Positions 23,917-33,560 of a stretch of 64,000 nt of DNA are shown piece by piece; positions within the stretch are counted from its first letter, which is position 1; every line of letters starts with the position of its first letter. Origin of the DNA: Cricetomys ansorgei (lineage: Eukaryota > Chordata > Mammalia > Rodentia > Nesomyidae); contig JAMJFZ010000289.1 of the NCBI GenBank assembly GCA_026225945.1, forward strand, positions 861,001 to 925,000, in the 5' to 3' direction. The translations under genes and the position numbers were made by a program. The notes under the pieces are model-generated. The model did not search any database. It was not told the DNA's origin and saw only the letters and a list, made by a program, of their open reading frames with translations.

Positions 23917-24062
23917 CTGTGTGCATGTGTGTGTGCATGAGTGTGTGCACACATGTGTGTGTGTCTGCGCATGTGTGTGTGTGTGTGTGTGTGCATGTGT
24001 GCCTCTGTGTGTGTGTGTGCATGAATGTGTGTGTATGCCTGTGTGTGCATGTGTAGGGGGTG
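23917..24062. repeat. (GT)n compound repeat with GCAT variants
   Basis: GT units broken by gcatg, gcctct and gaatg variants. The Cys/Val-rich frame here is a by-product. Confidence 0.92.
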
Positions 24063-24590
24063 TGGTGGGGACCTGGTGGCTTTCTCTAGGTTTTAGTAGG
24101 GCTAGACAGCGTGCTGGGGGAAAATGTCAGTGCATTCTGGTTTTGTTTTACCCCATGAGCTTAGAAACAAACAAGCCACTTTGAAAAGAAAAAAAAGAGG
24201 TTTTATGAGTTGTACAAAAATAAAAAACTAAAATAAAAAAAATAAAAAGGAAGGAATTCCAAAAGAACACATTTAATTTCTAAGCAGCCCATTCTAGCAA
24301 CTGATTGCCCACCTGCTCTCGTTAATTGGGATTTTAATCAGCCATGATTACTGATGATAAATACCTTGGAAATACCAGTGCTTTTGACTTTGTCAAAAGT
24401 CCTCTGGTTGAAGCTGTTTTTCACCCAAGTTCTTAAATTATTTTAATATATTTCTTTGGAAAAAATATAAGGTCCCATGGCAGAAACTAGTGTAGAACAT
24501 CCCCATAGTGCTCTTAATAAAGGTTTTCAGGGTACGGGGGCAATATGCACTGGCAGGGCCGGGCAGCTGGCTGACTGTGGCACCTTTCAG

Positions 24591-24788
24591 ATAAGGAGGG
24601 ACTGGGTCCCTCTCTCAGCTGGTATGCAGTGTACCCAGGAGGACGTGGACCTGAACTTGCTGAGGTACACACACACTGGCAAGATGAATTCCCAGGATGG
24701 AGACGGCTTCACTTTCTACCTCTGGGATGGGGACAACAGATCGCCCGCATATATGACTGTCATGTCATCATTGAAGACACAGGTAAAG
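24591..24788 (+). CDS. Frem1: Frem1 exon H: end of CSPG repeat iv, carries a 2-bp frameshift
   Basis: A 198-bp exon from cacctttcag| to aaag|gtaaga. It encodes [28 protein letters not shown] (the family TQxDV core) and [14 protein letters not shown]. At 24749-24754 the run ATATAT breaks the frame. Dropping one AT gives a continuation [12 protein letters not shown] that ends in phase 1, exactly what exon I needs. As written, the exon is 66 whole codons, and the joined frame meets TAA at 29887-29889 in exon I. No nearby alternative donor restores it. It may be an assembly or read error, a rare allele, or a real loss; I cannot tell which. Confidence 0.85.
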
Positions 24789-25403
24789 GTAAGAGTGTGC
24801 TTATCCATGCTTACTGAGACCAGAGACGGTCAGTAGTAATAAACTAGTGCGCACATCATGTAAGAAAATTTTCTGACTTCCACAGGCGTCGGGCATAGAC
24901 ACTGACACACACTCAGGCAATGCACCAATGTGCACAACACAAATAACAAAAAAAAAAAAGAACTTCAGCAAAGGAGAATGTAAGCTCTTGATATTCAATT
25001 GCCACGGCTCTATAATTTATGATTATAACTTAAATTGGGAGGGTAAGAACCATGTCTTGTTCACAATCCCAGGGTCTAACCATTTTCAGATCAAACAGTC
25101 TTTGATGCTTAATACATGCTTCATCGACTAAATACTTGCTTGTTTTGTCTTGGTTGCCAGGATGCTCAGAATTAAGTACAGTGATGTAAGTCCAAGTTTT
25201 AAACACAACTTTATTTTGTGTGTGTGGTATAATTACAATTGTCCTGAATTAATTTTTTTTTTCATTTGAGTTAATCTTTGTCTTTGGGGCGAATATTACG
25301 TTTTATCTACTGGTTCTAAGTTATAAAGCGTGTCCTGTGACTGAGGACAGTCAGATAGATACGCTAGATGCTGCTGAGTACATTTGTTCTCTGCAAAGAT
25401 ATT

Positions 25404-25760
25404 GCTGTACTGGGTAGGTTTTGACAACTTGACACCCGGAAACAGGGAACGCCAGTTGAGAAATTGCCTCCACCGGATTGGACGGTAGGCAGTTCTGGGG
25501 GGCGTTTCCTTGATTAATGATTGATGTGGGAGGGCCCACTCCGCTGTGGATGGCGCCATCCCTGGGCAGGCGCTCCTGGGTTGTAGAAGAAAGCAGGCTG
25601 AGCAAGCCACCACCACGGGAGCAAGACAGTGAGCAGCACCCCTCCAGGGCCTCTGCTTCAGCTCCTGCCTCCAGTTCCTACCTCGGTGATGGACTACGGT
25701 AAGCTGAAACCCTTTCCTCTTCCGAGTGTTTTGCTACAGCAACAGAAACCTGACTAGGAC
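25404..25760 (+). mobile_element. Rodent interspersed repeat, second unnamed family
   Basis: 'gggtaggttttgacaacttg', 'gggagggcccactcc', 'ggcgccatccctgggcagg', 'aggctgagcaagcc', 'gagcagcacccctcc' and a tail 'gcaacagaaacctgactagg' follow a very common rodent repeat that I recognise but cannot name with confidence. Confidence 0.6.
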
Positions 25761-26090
25761 AGCCGTGTGCATAAGATGTTCAGGCAAATGGAATACAGCT
25801 GGCATTTGGCCCAGGCAGGTGATTGTGGCAGGGCAGGCTTCTTACTGCCTTAGTTTCCAGCAATAGAGGGGGAGCCACCCCAGGGACACCTGGGGCATCT
25901 CCTGTCTAGTCACCTCCTCATCTCTAAGGGTATCGTCACTTAGGAAGTGAGAGGCTGAGGGAGAGCTCACGGACCAGGGTCTCATCAACTGTGCTTGAAG
26001 GCAGCTAACCTTCCTTGTATGCCTTCCAGTGGCTGAATCACAGTCACAGGCTGTGTTCAGGGAAGGTTGGCAATAGAAACTTTAGCGTGT

Positions 26091-26264
26091 TGGTCAGGCT
26101 GTGGTGGCGCATACCTTTAATCCCAGCACTCAGGAGGCAAAGGCAGGTGGATTTCTGTGAGTTCGAGGCCAGCCTGGCCTATAGAGCAAGTTCCAGGGGA
26201 GTCAGTTACAACAGAGAAACCCTGTCTCGAGAAAACAAAACAAAACAAAAATAAGAAGAAAGAA
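26091..26264 (+). mobile_element. B1 SINE, full length, with target-site duplication
   Basis: It starts 'tggtcaggctgtggtggcgc', has 'acctttaatcccagcactca' and 'gagttcgaggccagcctggc', and ends in an A-rich tail. It is flanked by a perfect 16-bp duplication agaaactttagcgtgt at 26075-26090 and 26265-26280. A fairly young insertion. Confidence 0.95.
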
Positions 26265-26582
26265 AGAAACTTTAGCGTGTATTCAGAAAGAAATGACACT
26301 GTTATGAGAGCCTCACCATCCACCATAACTGATACGCAATTATTTTAAAGGATTTATGAAAGCTTATAGTAAGAAGTGAGAGGTATTTATCCACTGCCAT
26401 GTAAGAAGCTCAGAATTTCTGTTGCTTCTTCATATGTTGTTTTCTCACTGTAGAACATTGTATCCTGCTTTCTTGTTTTTATTTTTGTTACTTAACATGA
26501 CATTTAAGCTGTTTTTTATGCTTCTCATGACTTCACAAGTATAGCTTTTTAAGAGATCTATCTATATTTTTTATTTTAATTT

Positions 26583-26780
26583 TTTATTGTATGTCTATGA
26601 GCTTTCTTTGATTGTATGTCTGTGTGTGCCTGGTGCCTGTGGAGACCGGGAAAGGGTGTCCGATACCCTAGAACTGGAGTTACAAGTAGTTGTGAGCTAC
26701 CGTGGAGGTCCTGGGAACTAAACCCAGGTCCTCTGCTAGAACAGCAAACGCTCTTAACTGTTGAGCCACCTCTCCAGCCC
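26583..26780 (-). mobile_element. B3-type SINE, antisense
   Basis: 'gcctggtgcctgtggagacc', 'ctagaactggagttacaagt', 'gggaactaaacccaggtcc', 'gctcttaactgttgagccac' and 'ctctccagccc' are the B3 consensus read in reverse. Confidence 0.8.
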
Positions 26781-26887
26781 GAGCATAAAAACTGTGGTAT
26801 GTTTAACAGCACAGCTGGCCTCTTGTCCAGCAGAAGCCAGCAGGATCTTCAGTTTAATGACAACCAGAAGATACTTTACTACTTTAG

Positions 26888-27096
26888 TTGGACAAATGGC
26901 TCAACAGTTAAGAGCACATGCTGCTTTTGCAGAGGACCTAGGTTTGGTTTCCAGCACCTACATGATAGCTTACAACCATCCTTAACTCCAGTGCCAAGGG
27001 ATCTGATACCTTCTTCTGACCTCTGCAGGCACTAGCCACACACATACATACAGGCAAAACAGTCATACATTGAATGAATGAATGAATGAATGAATG
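26888..27096 (+). mobile_element. B3-type SINE, sense, with GAAT tail
   Basis: 'atggctcaacagttaagagc', 'tgcagaggacctaggtttgg', 'cttaactccagtgccaaggg' and 'cttctgacctctgcaggcac', with a (GAAT)n tail at about 27070-27096. It lies opposite to the SINE 108 bp upstream. Confidence 0.8.
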
Positions 27097-27214
27097 AATT
27101 TGTAAGTCAATAAAAAGATGTTTCCAGACATTGGCAAATGTCCTGAAAGATAGAGAAATGGGAGTGTGGAGTGGAGGTAGGGGCGTAGTCTGTGATGTTT
27201 GAGTTTATGTGTAT

Positions 27215-27355
27215 AGTGGGGTGTGTGTGTGTGCATGCATGTGTGTAGTGTATGTATGTATGAGGATGTGTATGCCATGTGATGTGTGTGTGTAGTATGG
27301 TATGTATGTATGAGGGTGTGTATGTCATGTGATATGTGTGTGTGTTTGTGTTCAC
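27215..27355. repeat. GT/TATG-rich simple repeat
   Basis: GT runs with gtatgtatga variants, about 140 bp. Confidence 0.85.
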
Positions 27356-27409
27356 TAGTAGCCCTTGTTAGAAATACTCAACTAAAACTATACAATCCCG
27401 GACCAACAA

Positions 27410-27590
27410 AACTTCTCAGTGGGTAAAGAAATTTGCCACCGTGCCTGATAACTTGACTTCAATCCACCAAACCCACATGGCGGAAGAAGAGAACTGACTC
27501 CTGCAAATCAAATCAAATCATCCTCTGAGCCCCCCCCTTTCTCCCCCACCCCTCTGTCACGCACACTGAATAAATAAGTATAAAGTTAAA
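27410..27590 (+). mobile_element. Rodent tRNA-derived SINE (B2/B4 group), sense
   Basis: 'cttctcagtgggtaaagaaa', 'cctgataacttgacttcaat', 'cccacatggcggaaga' and 'aactgactcctgcaa' with an A-rich 3' end (aataaataagtataaag). Confidence 0.55.
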
Positions 27591-27643
27591 TTGTACCATC
27601 TTGATGTTTTATTTTCACTTTTGTTTTTCTCACAAAACGTGTC

Positions 27644-27982
27644 TTGGTTAATTTTTTTTGCTGTGAAGAGATGCCGTGACGGAGGCAATAGTGAGGATTC
27701 AGTTTCAGAAGTTATTCCGTAATCATCATAGCGGGGAGCGTGGCAGCAAGCAGGCAGTCATGGCTCTGGAGCCCTAGCTGAGAGCTTATGTCTGATCCCC
27801 AAGCAGGTGTCAGACAGAGAGCTAACTGGGAATGGTTTGCATTTTGAAACCACAAGGCCCGTCCCCAGTGACATACCTCCTTCAAGAGGCCACACCTCCT
27901 AATCCTTCCCAAACGGTTCCACCAACTGGGGACCAAGCATTGAAACTTAAGAGCCTATGGGGGCCGTTCTCATTCCCTAAAG
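27644..27982 (-). mobile_element. Rodent interspersed repeat, unnamed family (copy 2)
   Basis: Same motif order as 19797-20160 and 40403-40722: 'gctgtgaagagatgcc', 'agctgagagcttatgtctga', 'cccagtgacatacctccttc', 'ggccacacctcctaatcctt', 'ccaccaactggggacc' and 'gagcctatgggggcc'. Confidence 0.6.
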
Positions 27983-28262
27983 AATCTTATTAGGTTTTGT
28001 GTTTTTAACCTATTTCACATATTTTACCTTTCTTGTTGGATAGTCACCCCTTTAGTATTGATTTACTAAAGAGGGGGGCAGTACAGGACAGTGATTATGA
28101 CTTGTGCTTTTAGTGAGTGATTTAGAGCTAGTTCTGTCACCGGCTTTCATTAACAGAGAGCCTCTGGCAGTAAGTAGCACCTCCACAAGCCGATTCACTC
28201 ATTTGGGAGTGGAGGCGTCCCACTCCTGTGGGTGACATGAAGCAGTCCCGCTCATTCCGATT

Positions 28263-28358
28263 GCTTATTTATTTTGTGGTGTTAAGATTTGAGCCTCGGT
28301 CCTTGTGCATGCGAGGCAAGCCCTCTATAACTGAGCTACATCTCCAACTTGAGGCTTT
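28263..28358 (-). mobile_element. ID-like SINE, antisense
   Basis: 'gatttgagcctcggtccttg', 'tgcatgcgaggcaagccctc' and 'actgagctacatctccaact' are the reverse complement of the tRNA-Ala-derived ID head. Confidence 0.65.
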
Positions 28359-28659
28359 ATAGTTTGGATATGATCATTCATTCTTAATGGATCTCTGGTA
28401 AAGGAGACTGAATAACAGCCCTTGGGTTGTGAACACCATCGGCTCATCAGCTTCTTGCTCATTCATACGGTCATCTCAGCATTTTCTTAAACATTGTAGA
28501 ATAGGTGCCCTTGGTGCCCGTATTATAAAATGTGCCCTTGCTTCTTCTGGAAGTGTTTGCTCAGTCCTTTTGCCCCCTTTTCTCGTTACTTAGAAAGGCC
28601 TTCCCACAGCACGTTAGTTCTGAGCACCCTTTATATTTACTTTGGACATTCTCCATTTC

Positions 28660-28955
28660 TGTGATCCAATACTTAATAAGAAGCAATTTGGGGGAAGAAG
28701 GGCTTATCTTGGCTTACAGCACTAAGGGGCAGCCCACCATGTTGGGAAGGCATGGTGGTGGGGGCTTGAAGAAGACATCTACAGTCGGGAGACAGAAGAG
28801 TGAAGGCTGGAGCTGTTTGCTTTCTCTTTTTGTGTAGTCTGTCCTCACCCCATTAGTGATCCTGCCAACGTTTGGGGTGAGTCCTTAGCAGTTACAATCT
28901 CTAGGAACACTGATAGACACCCTACAGTTGTGCTTCCATGGTGATTCTAAAAAAT
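28660..28955. repeat. Possible rodent interspersed repeat
   Basis: 'gggcttatcttggcttacag', 'catggtggtgggggc' and 'gtgattctaaa' resemble parts of the same broad group as 25404-25760. Weak. Confidence 0.3.
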
Positions 28956-29667
28956 ACAAACACGTCAACAGTGAAGATTAACTATCACAGGATATATGCA
29001 CATACATACACACATATATACACAACCCTCTGAGCCCATTTAATGTTGCTCATATGTATGTGTGTTTAGTGCTGACTACTTGGGATTGAACAAGAAGACT
29101 GATTCTCCCTCTTTCAACAGCCATTAATTGCCTCTAGTTCTCCACCTAAGGCTTGAGCCTTATGAGATTTCCCCCATACACACTGGCATATCAACTGGTA
29201 TTGTCATTTTGCAGGCCTTGTTTAGGTTACCATATTGTTAAGATATCATGTGGTACAGCTTCCCTCTCATATATAGAAGACACTATCTCAGCAGTCATCC
29301 TGATCCTACGACTTTCAGACTTCCTGTCCCCTCTTCCACTATGATCCCTGAGCCTTAGGTTGTAATGTAAATGTATCATTTGGGGTTGGGTACCGCAAGG
29401 ACAGTTGAACAACTGTGGATTTCTATAATGGTTCCATCTCCTGCAGAAAAGAATCTTCTTTGATGAGGGGTGAGAGATTTTATAGATGAATAGGACTGTT
29501 GGTTGTTTTCCTCCTTGGCAGCGTGCGTAATACCTTTTATACTCAGAGAGCCAGCCCGCAGGGAGGAGTCTTCCAGATCAGATCTAGCTCAGCCTCTCAA
29601 GACCTGGGTCTTAAAGGTGTGGTGTCTTCAGCAATAGGCACACTGAGTATTTCTAAATATGAATCTT

Positions 29668-29828
29668 CTCTCTTTTTTTTTTTTTTTTTCTAGATAGGGT
29701 TTCTCTGTTGTAACTCTGGCTGCTCTGGAACTCACTCTGTAGACCAGGCTGGGCTCGAATTTACAGAGATCCGCCTGCCTCTGCCTCCCAAGTTCTGGGA
29801 TTAAAGGCGTGCGCCACCAACACCCAGC
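29668..29828 (-). mobile_element. B1 SINE, antisense, 40 bp before exon I, with target-site duplication
   Basis: It starts with a long T tract (the A tail in reverse), then 'agggtttctctgttgtaact', 'ctcactctgtagaccaggct', 'tctgcctcccaagttctggg' and 'gcgtgcgccaccaac'. A 16-bp duplication tctaaatatgaatctt flanks it at 29652-29667 and 29829-29844. The right copy ends 24 bp before the exon. Confidence 0.95.
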
Positions 29829-29868
29829 TCTAAATATGAATCTTAACCAAAATCTCCTTGCCACGCAG

Positions 29869-30133
29869 GTGATATTGTCATTCATGTAAAACCACTCATG
29901 GTAGCCAGAGGCGACAGAGGTTTCCTGACGACTGCCACGCTCCTGGCTGTGGATGGAGCAGACAAGCCCGAGGAACTGCTCTACCTCATCACTTCACCAC
30001 CACAGTACGGCCAGGTGGAGTATGCCCTCTACCCTGGAGTCCCCATTACCAGCTTTAGCCAAATGGACATAGCAGGACAGGCAGTCTGCTACATACACAA
30101 GAGCAGGACAGCGGTCCCCAGAGACAGCTTCAG
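29869..30133 (+). CDS. Frem1: Frem1 exon I: most of CSPG repeat v
   Basis: A 265-bp exon, phase 1 in and phase 2 out, donor AG|gtgagt. It encodes [52 protein letters not shown], the run-in [19 protein letters not shown] with the family FSQMDI motif, and [15 protein letters not shown]. The frame from exon H is only right if the AT insertion there is ignored; otherwise TAA at 29887-29889 ends the protein. The acceptor ccttgccacgcag| is short of pyrimidines because a B1 sits just upstream. Confidence 0.9.
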
Positions 30134-31344
30134 GTGAGTCCAGGACATTTCTCTGAACCCCTATCTCAAATGAAGGCTTAGGAAGCGAAAAGGAGCAAAG
30201 TAGCCATTTTACTGTTTGTTTCGCTGGCATCACACATAGCTTAAGGATGCATGAAACAATGTAATTTTTTAAAGCAAGAAAGAGCAAGGCCTTCCCAGCT
30301 CTCCCATAGCTGTGTTTTCTTCTATGTCCTGACTGTAAGAAAGGCGAAAGCACTCTATTTAATGACGGAAGCAAGGCAAGCAACCAGGGCCGTGGTTAAA
30401 AGCTAAGCGCGATACACAGATCTGTGTGCGAGCTCTTTCCTGAAAGGAACACAAAGGACTGAGAAGACCCTTGCTCCAGAAAGACATAGAAATGTAATTT
30501 CCCCTTTCCGAGTGCATTTTTCTATCTGAGGAAAAGGCACATAATAGCATAATAAATTTGGCACGAGCAGACACTGCCTTTTGACACAACATGTTCCCGT
30601 AACTATATCATAAATCACGTTGTCACAAAGTGGATCATATTTCCCCATAGAAACCGTGTTATAATTGGGGACTGTGCACCTGCTCAAGGATTCAGTATCA
30701 AATAAATCACTGGGATGAATAACGATCCGGGGTAAAAAGGCAAAGACACAACACTAATGCAAACCTGCATTCATTTAAAATGTGGAGATTTGTTTCCAGT
30801 CTCACAAATCGGGAGAAATTCTGAGGGCTCTGTCTGGTGATGGGGGAAGCTGGCTGGATTTGTGGTCCTTGATTAAATCGGAGGCCCAGGGTAGGGGTAA
30901 GGACCAGGTGAACTTGGATCAGCCATTAGGTATATGATTCACTCCTTACTTGCACCGGTTAGAGAGCCATATATACAGACTTCTGGTGCCCAGTAAGATG
31001 TTTACCATGTCCATTTAGCCTTCCAGAGTGTACTATAAAACATAAGCATAGCAGACTCTGGTATTATCCAGTGGATTCCCTAAACTCCTGTGGACTATAA
31101 AGGCACCCACATTCAAATCCCTCTCTTCTCTGCCGTATTTTACCTTCCTAAACTCCCGCTGTGGTGAACAGTCTAAATGTCAGCGAGGGCGGTGTTGTTT
31201 GCCATTTGACTTTTAAAAGAGATTTCTGAAGGATGATATAAAGTCCAGGATTAAACAACAACAATACTGGCAGATATGAGCTAATATTTCCTTTCTCGCT
31301 CACTCTGTCTCTTTTCCTTTTTCTTTCTTTCTTTTTTTTTTTGT

Positions 31345-31685
31345 ATGTATGTGTTCATGTTGGGGTGGTGCATGTGTGTGTGTGTGTGTGTATGTGAGTC
31401 CATCTACATGCAAAAGACAGGGAACAACTGTGGTGTCATTCTTCAGGTGTCATCCTTCTTGTTTTTGTGATAAGGTCTCTTACTAGCCTGGATCTTACCC
31501 AGCAGGCCAGGCTGGCTGGCCAGTGAGCCCAGGGAGCCTGCCTCCCACTCCCCGCAGCACTGGGAGAACAAGCTCACACCAGCACACCCAGCATTTTTTT
31601 TTTAAATGTAGGCCCAATGTCTCAATTTGAAGTCCTCACGCTTTCAAATCAAGCCTTTTTCTAACTGATCCATCTCTCCTGTCAC
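31345..31685 (-). mobile_element. Rodent SINE-like repeat beside a GT run
   Basis: A GT tract at 31375-31392, then 'cttgtttttgtgataaggtc', 'ccaggctggctggccagtga' and 'ctaactgatccatctct', the same layout as 12229-12575. Family uncertain. Confidence 0.4.
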
Positions 31686-33054
31686 CGCTCTTTCTCTTTA
31701 TAGACGTCTTAAGACAGGAAGATAATCATTTAATTAAGCAATATCTTTACTGAGTCTGTGCTTTAGTGTTGTTGGGCATCAGTGAAAACATCAGAAGGGA
31801 GAGCTTCCTCCTCTAGCTGGCTCTTGTGTTTAAGTGGTATGTTGCCTCTCTGAAAGTACAGGCCCGGGGTCATTTATGGCCTTTGTGACTCACAAATTCA
31901 TGGACTTCATCATGTTACAGGGCTTCTTGTATTGTTGCCCCTTCTGTGGGACTGGGTAGTGAGCATGGTACTTCCCAATAGGGTCACTGGTGATTGAAAT
32001 GAACTAGGCGTGTGAAGTGCACATAGGAAGAACAGCGTTAGCACTATCTGCCAATATTATTACCCTGGTTTTGCCATTGTTATTTATTACATTTTTTCCT
32101 TGACCACTGTCTCCCCTTCCATCTTTACAGGAGCAAGCATGGTCATGGAGGACTAAGGAAGGTTCAGACAGGAGCGGTGCTAGCTTTTGGTTTGCCCAGG
32201 GAAGTGGGTGCTCCTTGGTCTAACGCAAGCTTATCAGAACCAGGGCTTTGGATTTTACACCCGTTTCTGGGACCTCTTGCTTGTCTCCATTCCTGCGTCT
32301 CTAGTCAATGTGCACAGGACTACTGGCTTTGGACGTTAAGGATTGCCAGAGGAACCAGTGAGCTAAGACAGTGAGTGAGTGGATACAGATGTAGGGAAGT
32401 GAGGGTGAGGTGCTAAGCGGATGGCAAAAACCCAGACGCAAATCCCTTACTCAAGGACTAGAGGTCCTGTGAAATGCCTGATTCACACCAGCATCATTGT
32501 ATCACGTTAACCGGCATCTCAAAAGCTAGTTCTCAGAGTATCTACTTTATTTAGCTTCTCAGAGAGTTACCTGGGAGCCCTACAAAAATCCAGATTCTTG
32601 GGCCACATGGCCAGTTTTGGTAACTCCAGTCTCAGCTGGAATCTGTCTTTTGAAAAGCTCTCCAAGAATCTCACGCCTCAGGACCAGCATCCATGAGCTG
32701 CCTGAGTCCATTGTTCTGAATGTGTTCTGAGCCTCCATGAGAATTTATGGAAGCTTTGCCTGGCCCTCCCAGAGACAAAGAGAACTAAGGTCTGGTTCCA
32801 GAGGACCATCACCTCATCAAACTAATTGTACCTCACTTTGTTTTGTTTCTTGGCATTCTGTTTTCTATCTGATTTTGCACACTGGGTTTCTTTGAAGGTT
32901 TTCTTCAGCAGAAATGTGTAGCCTTATTTCTTTGAGCTGGTGACTTAGGTGTTTTGTAGAGGAACGTTTAATCCTTTAATCTGGCAGCATGGCTCCTCTA
33001 GGGTAGAAAGAATGTTAGTATATTTTAATCCCCGTATTCAGAAGGCAATGGTAG

Positions 33055-33560
33055 CACATGTCTTTAATCCTCAAGATAGATGCAAGTAGAAGCAGAGACA
33101 GGAAGCAGAGCTCAGAAGGGGTCAGTGTCAGACAGGAAGTGACTTCTGAGATGAATCAGAGTGAAGAGGAGGCAAAGTGACGAATCAGAGGAAGAGTTAG
33201 CAGAGTGAGTCAGGGTAAGGACATGCCCAACTCTAATGTTATAAAAGCAGGCGTCTGAGGATGTAGGAGGCAGTCTGAGGCAGAGACACAGAGGCAGTTC
33301 AGCAGAAGGAGAGTGAGTTTGGGGAAAAGAGTCAGCATGAACCCAGTCAGTAGTGAGTCTCGGAGGTTGAAATGTTCCAGGTCTAGAATGAAGATTAAAT
33401 TGTATGGAGGCTGAAGCCTTCTAGTTCTAGGCTTCAGATTAGACTATACGGAGGCTAAAACCCTCTAAAGACTGGGGATTGAATTAGCTGAAGAGTAAAC
33501 TGCCTTTTGCCCTGAATTTACAACTACATGTTTAGTGATACAAAGGTATAAACAGTGTGG
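33055..33560. repeat. Unclassified repeat-like block with internal 44-bp duplication
   Basis: Purine-rich, with a TATA-like 'gttataaaagcaggcg' at about 33238. Two diverged 31-bp copies, 33393-33423 and 33437-33467, share tggaggct and acggaggct cores. It could be a solo LTR of an unnamed family, but I see no terminal TG...CA pair that I trust. Confidence 0.3.

Larger units (their letters stand above)
21657..24590 (+). other. Intron G-H (2.9 kb)
   Basis: It holds an antisense SINE remnant (21700-21790), an AT/TAGA repeat (22158-22280) and a GT-rich repeat (23917-24062). 22300-23900 shows nothing recognised. The end of the intron (24270-24470) is AT-rich and repeat-free. Confidence 0.72.
24789..29868 (+). 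other. Intron H-I (5.1 kb)
   Basis: The most SINE-dense intron: a rodent repeat at 25404-25760, B1 at 26091-26264, two B3-type SINEs head to head at 26583-26780 and 26888-27096, further rodent repeats at 27410-28358 and 28660-28955, and an antisense B1 ending 40 bp before exon I. Confidence 0.75.

Noticed and set aside
24477..24590. Start codon and coding sequence upstream of exon H in the same open frame
   Set aside because: The frame is open by chance in the intron. The acceptor at 24590 and the exon G phase fix the exon start.
33238..33560. Endogenous retrovirus coding sequence next to the LTR-like block
   Set aside because: No retroviral coding frame or primer-binding-like site is seen on either side.
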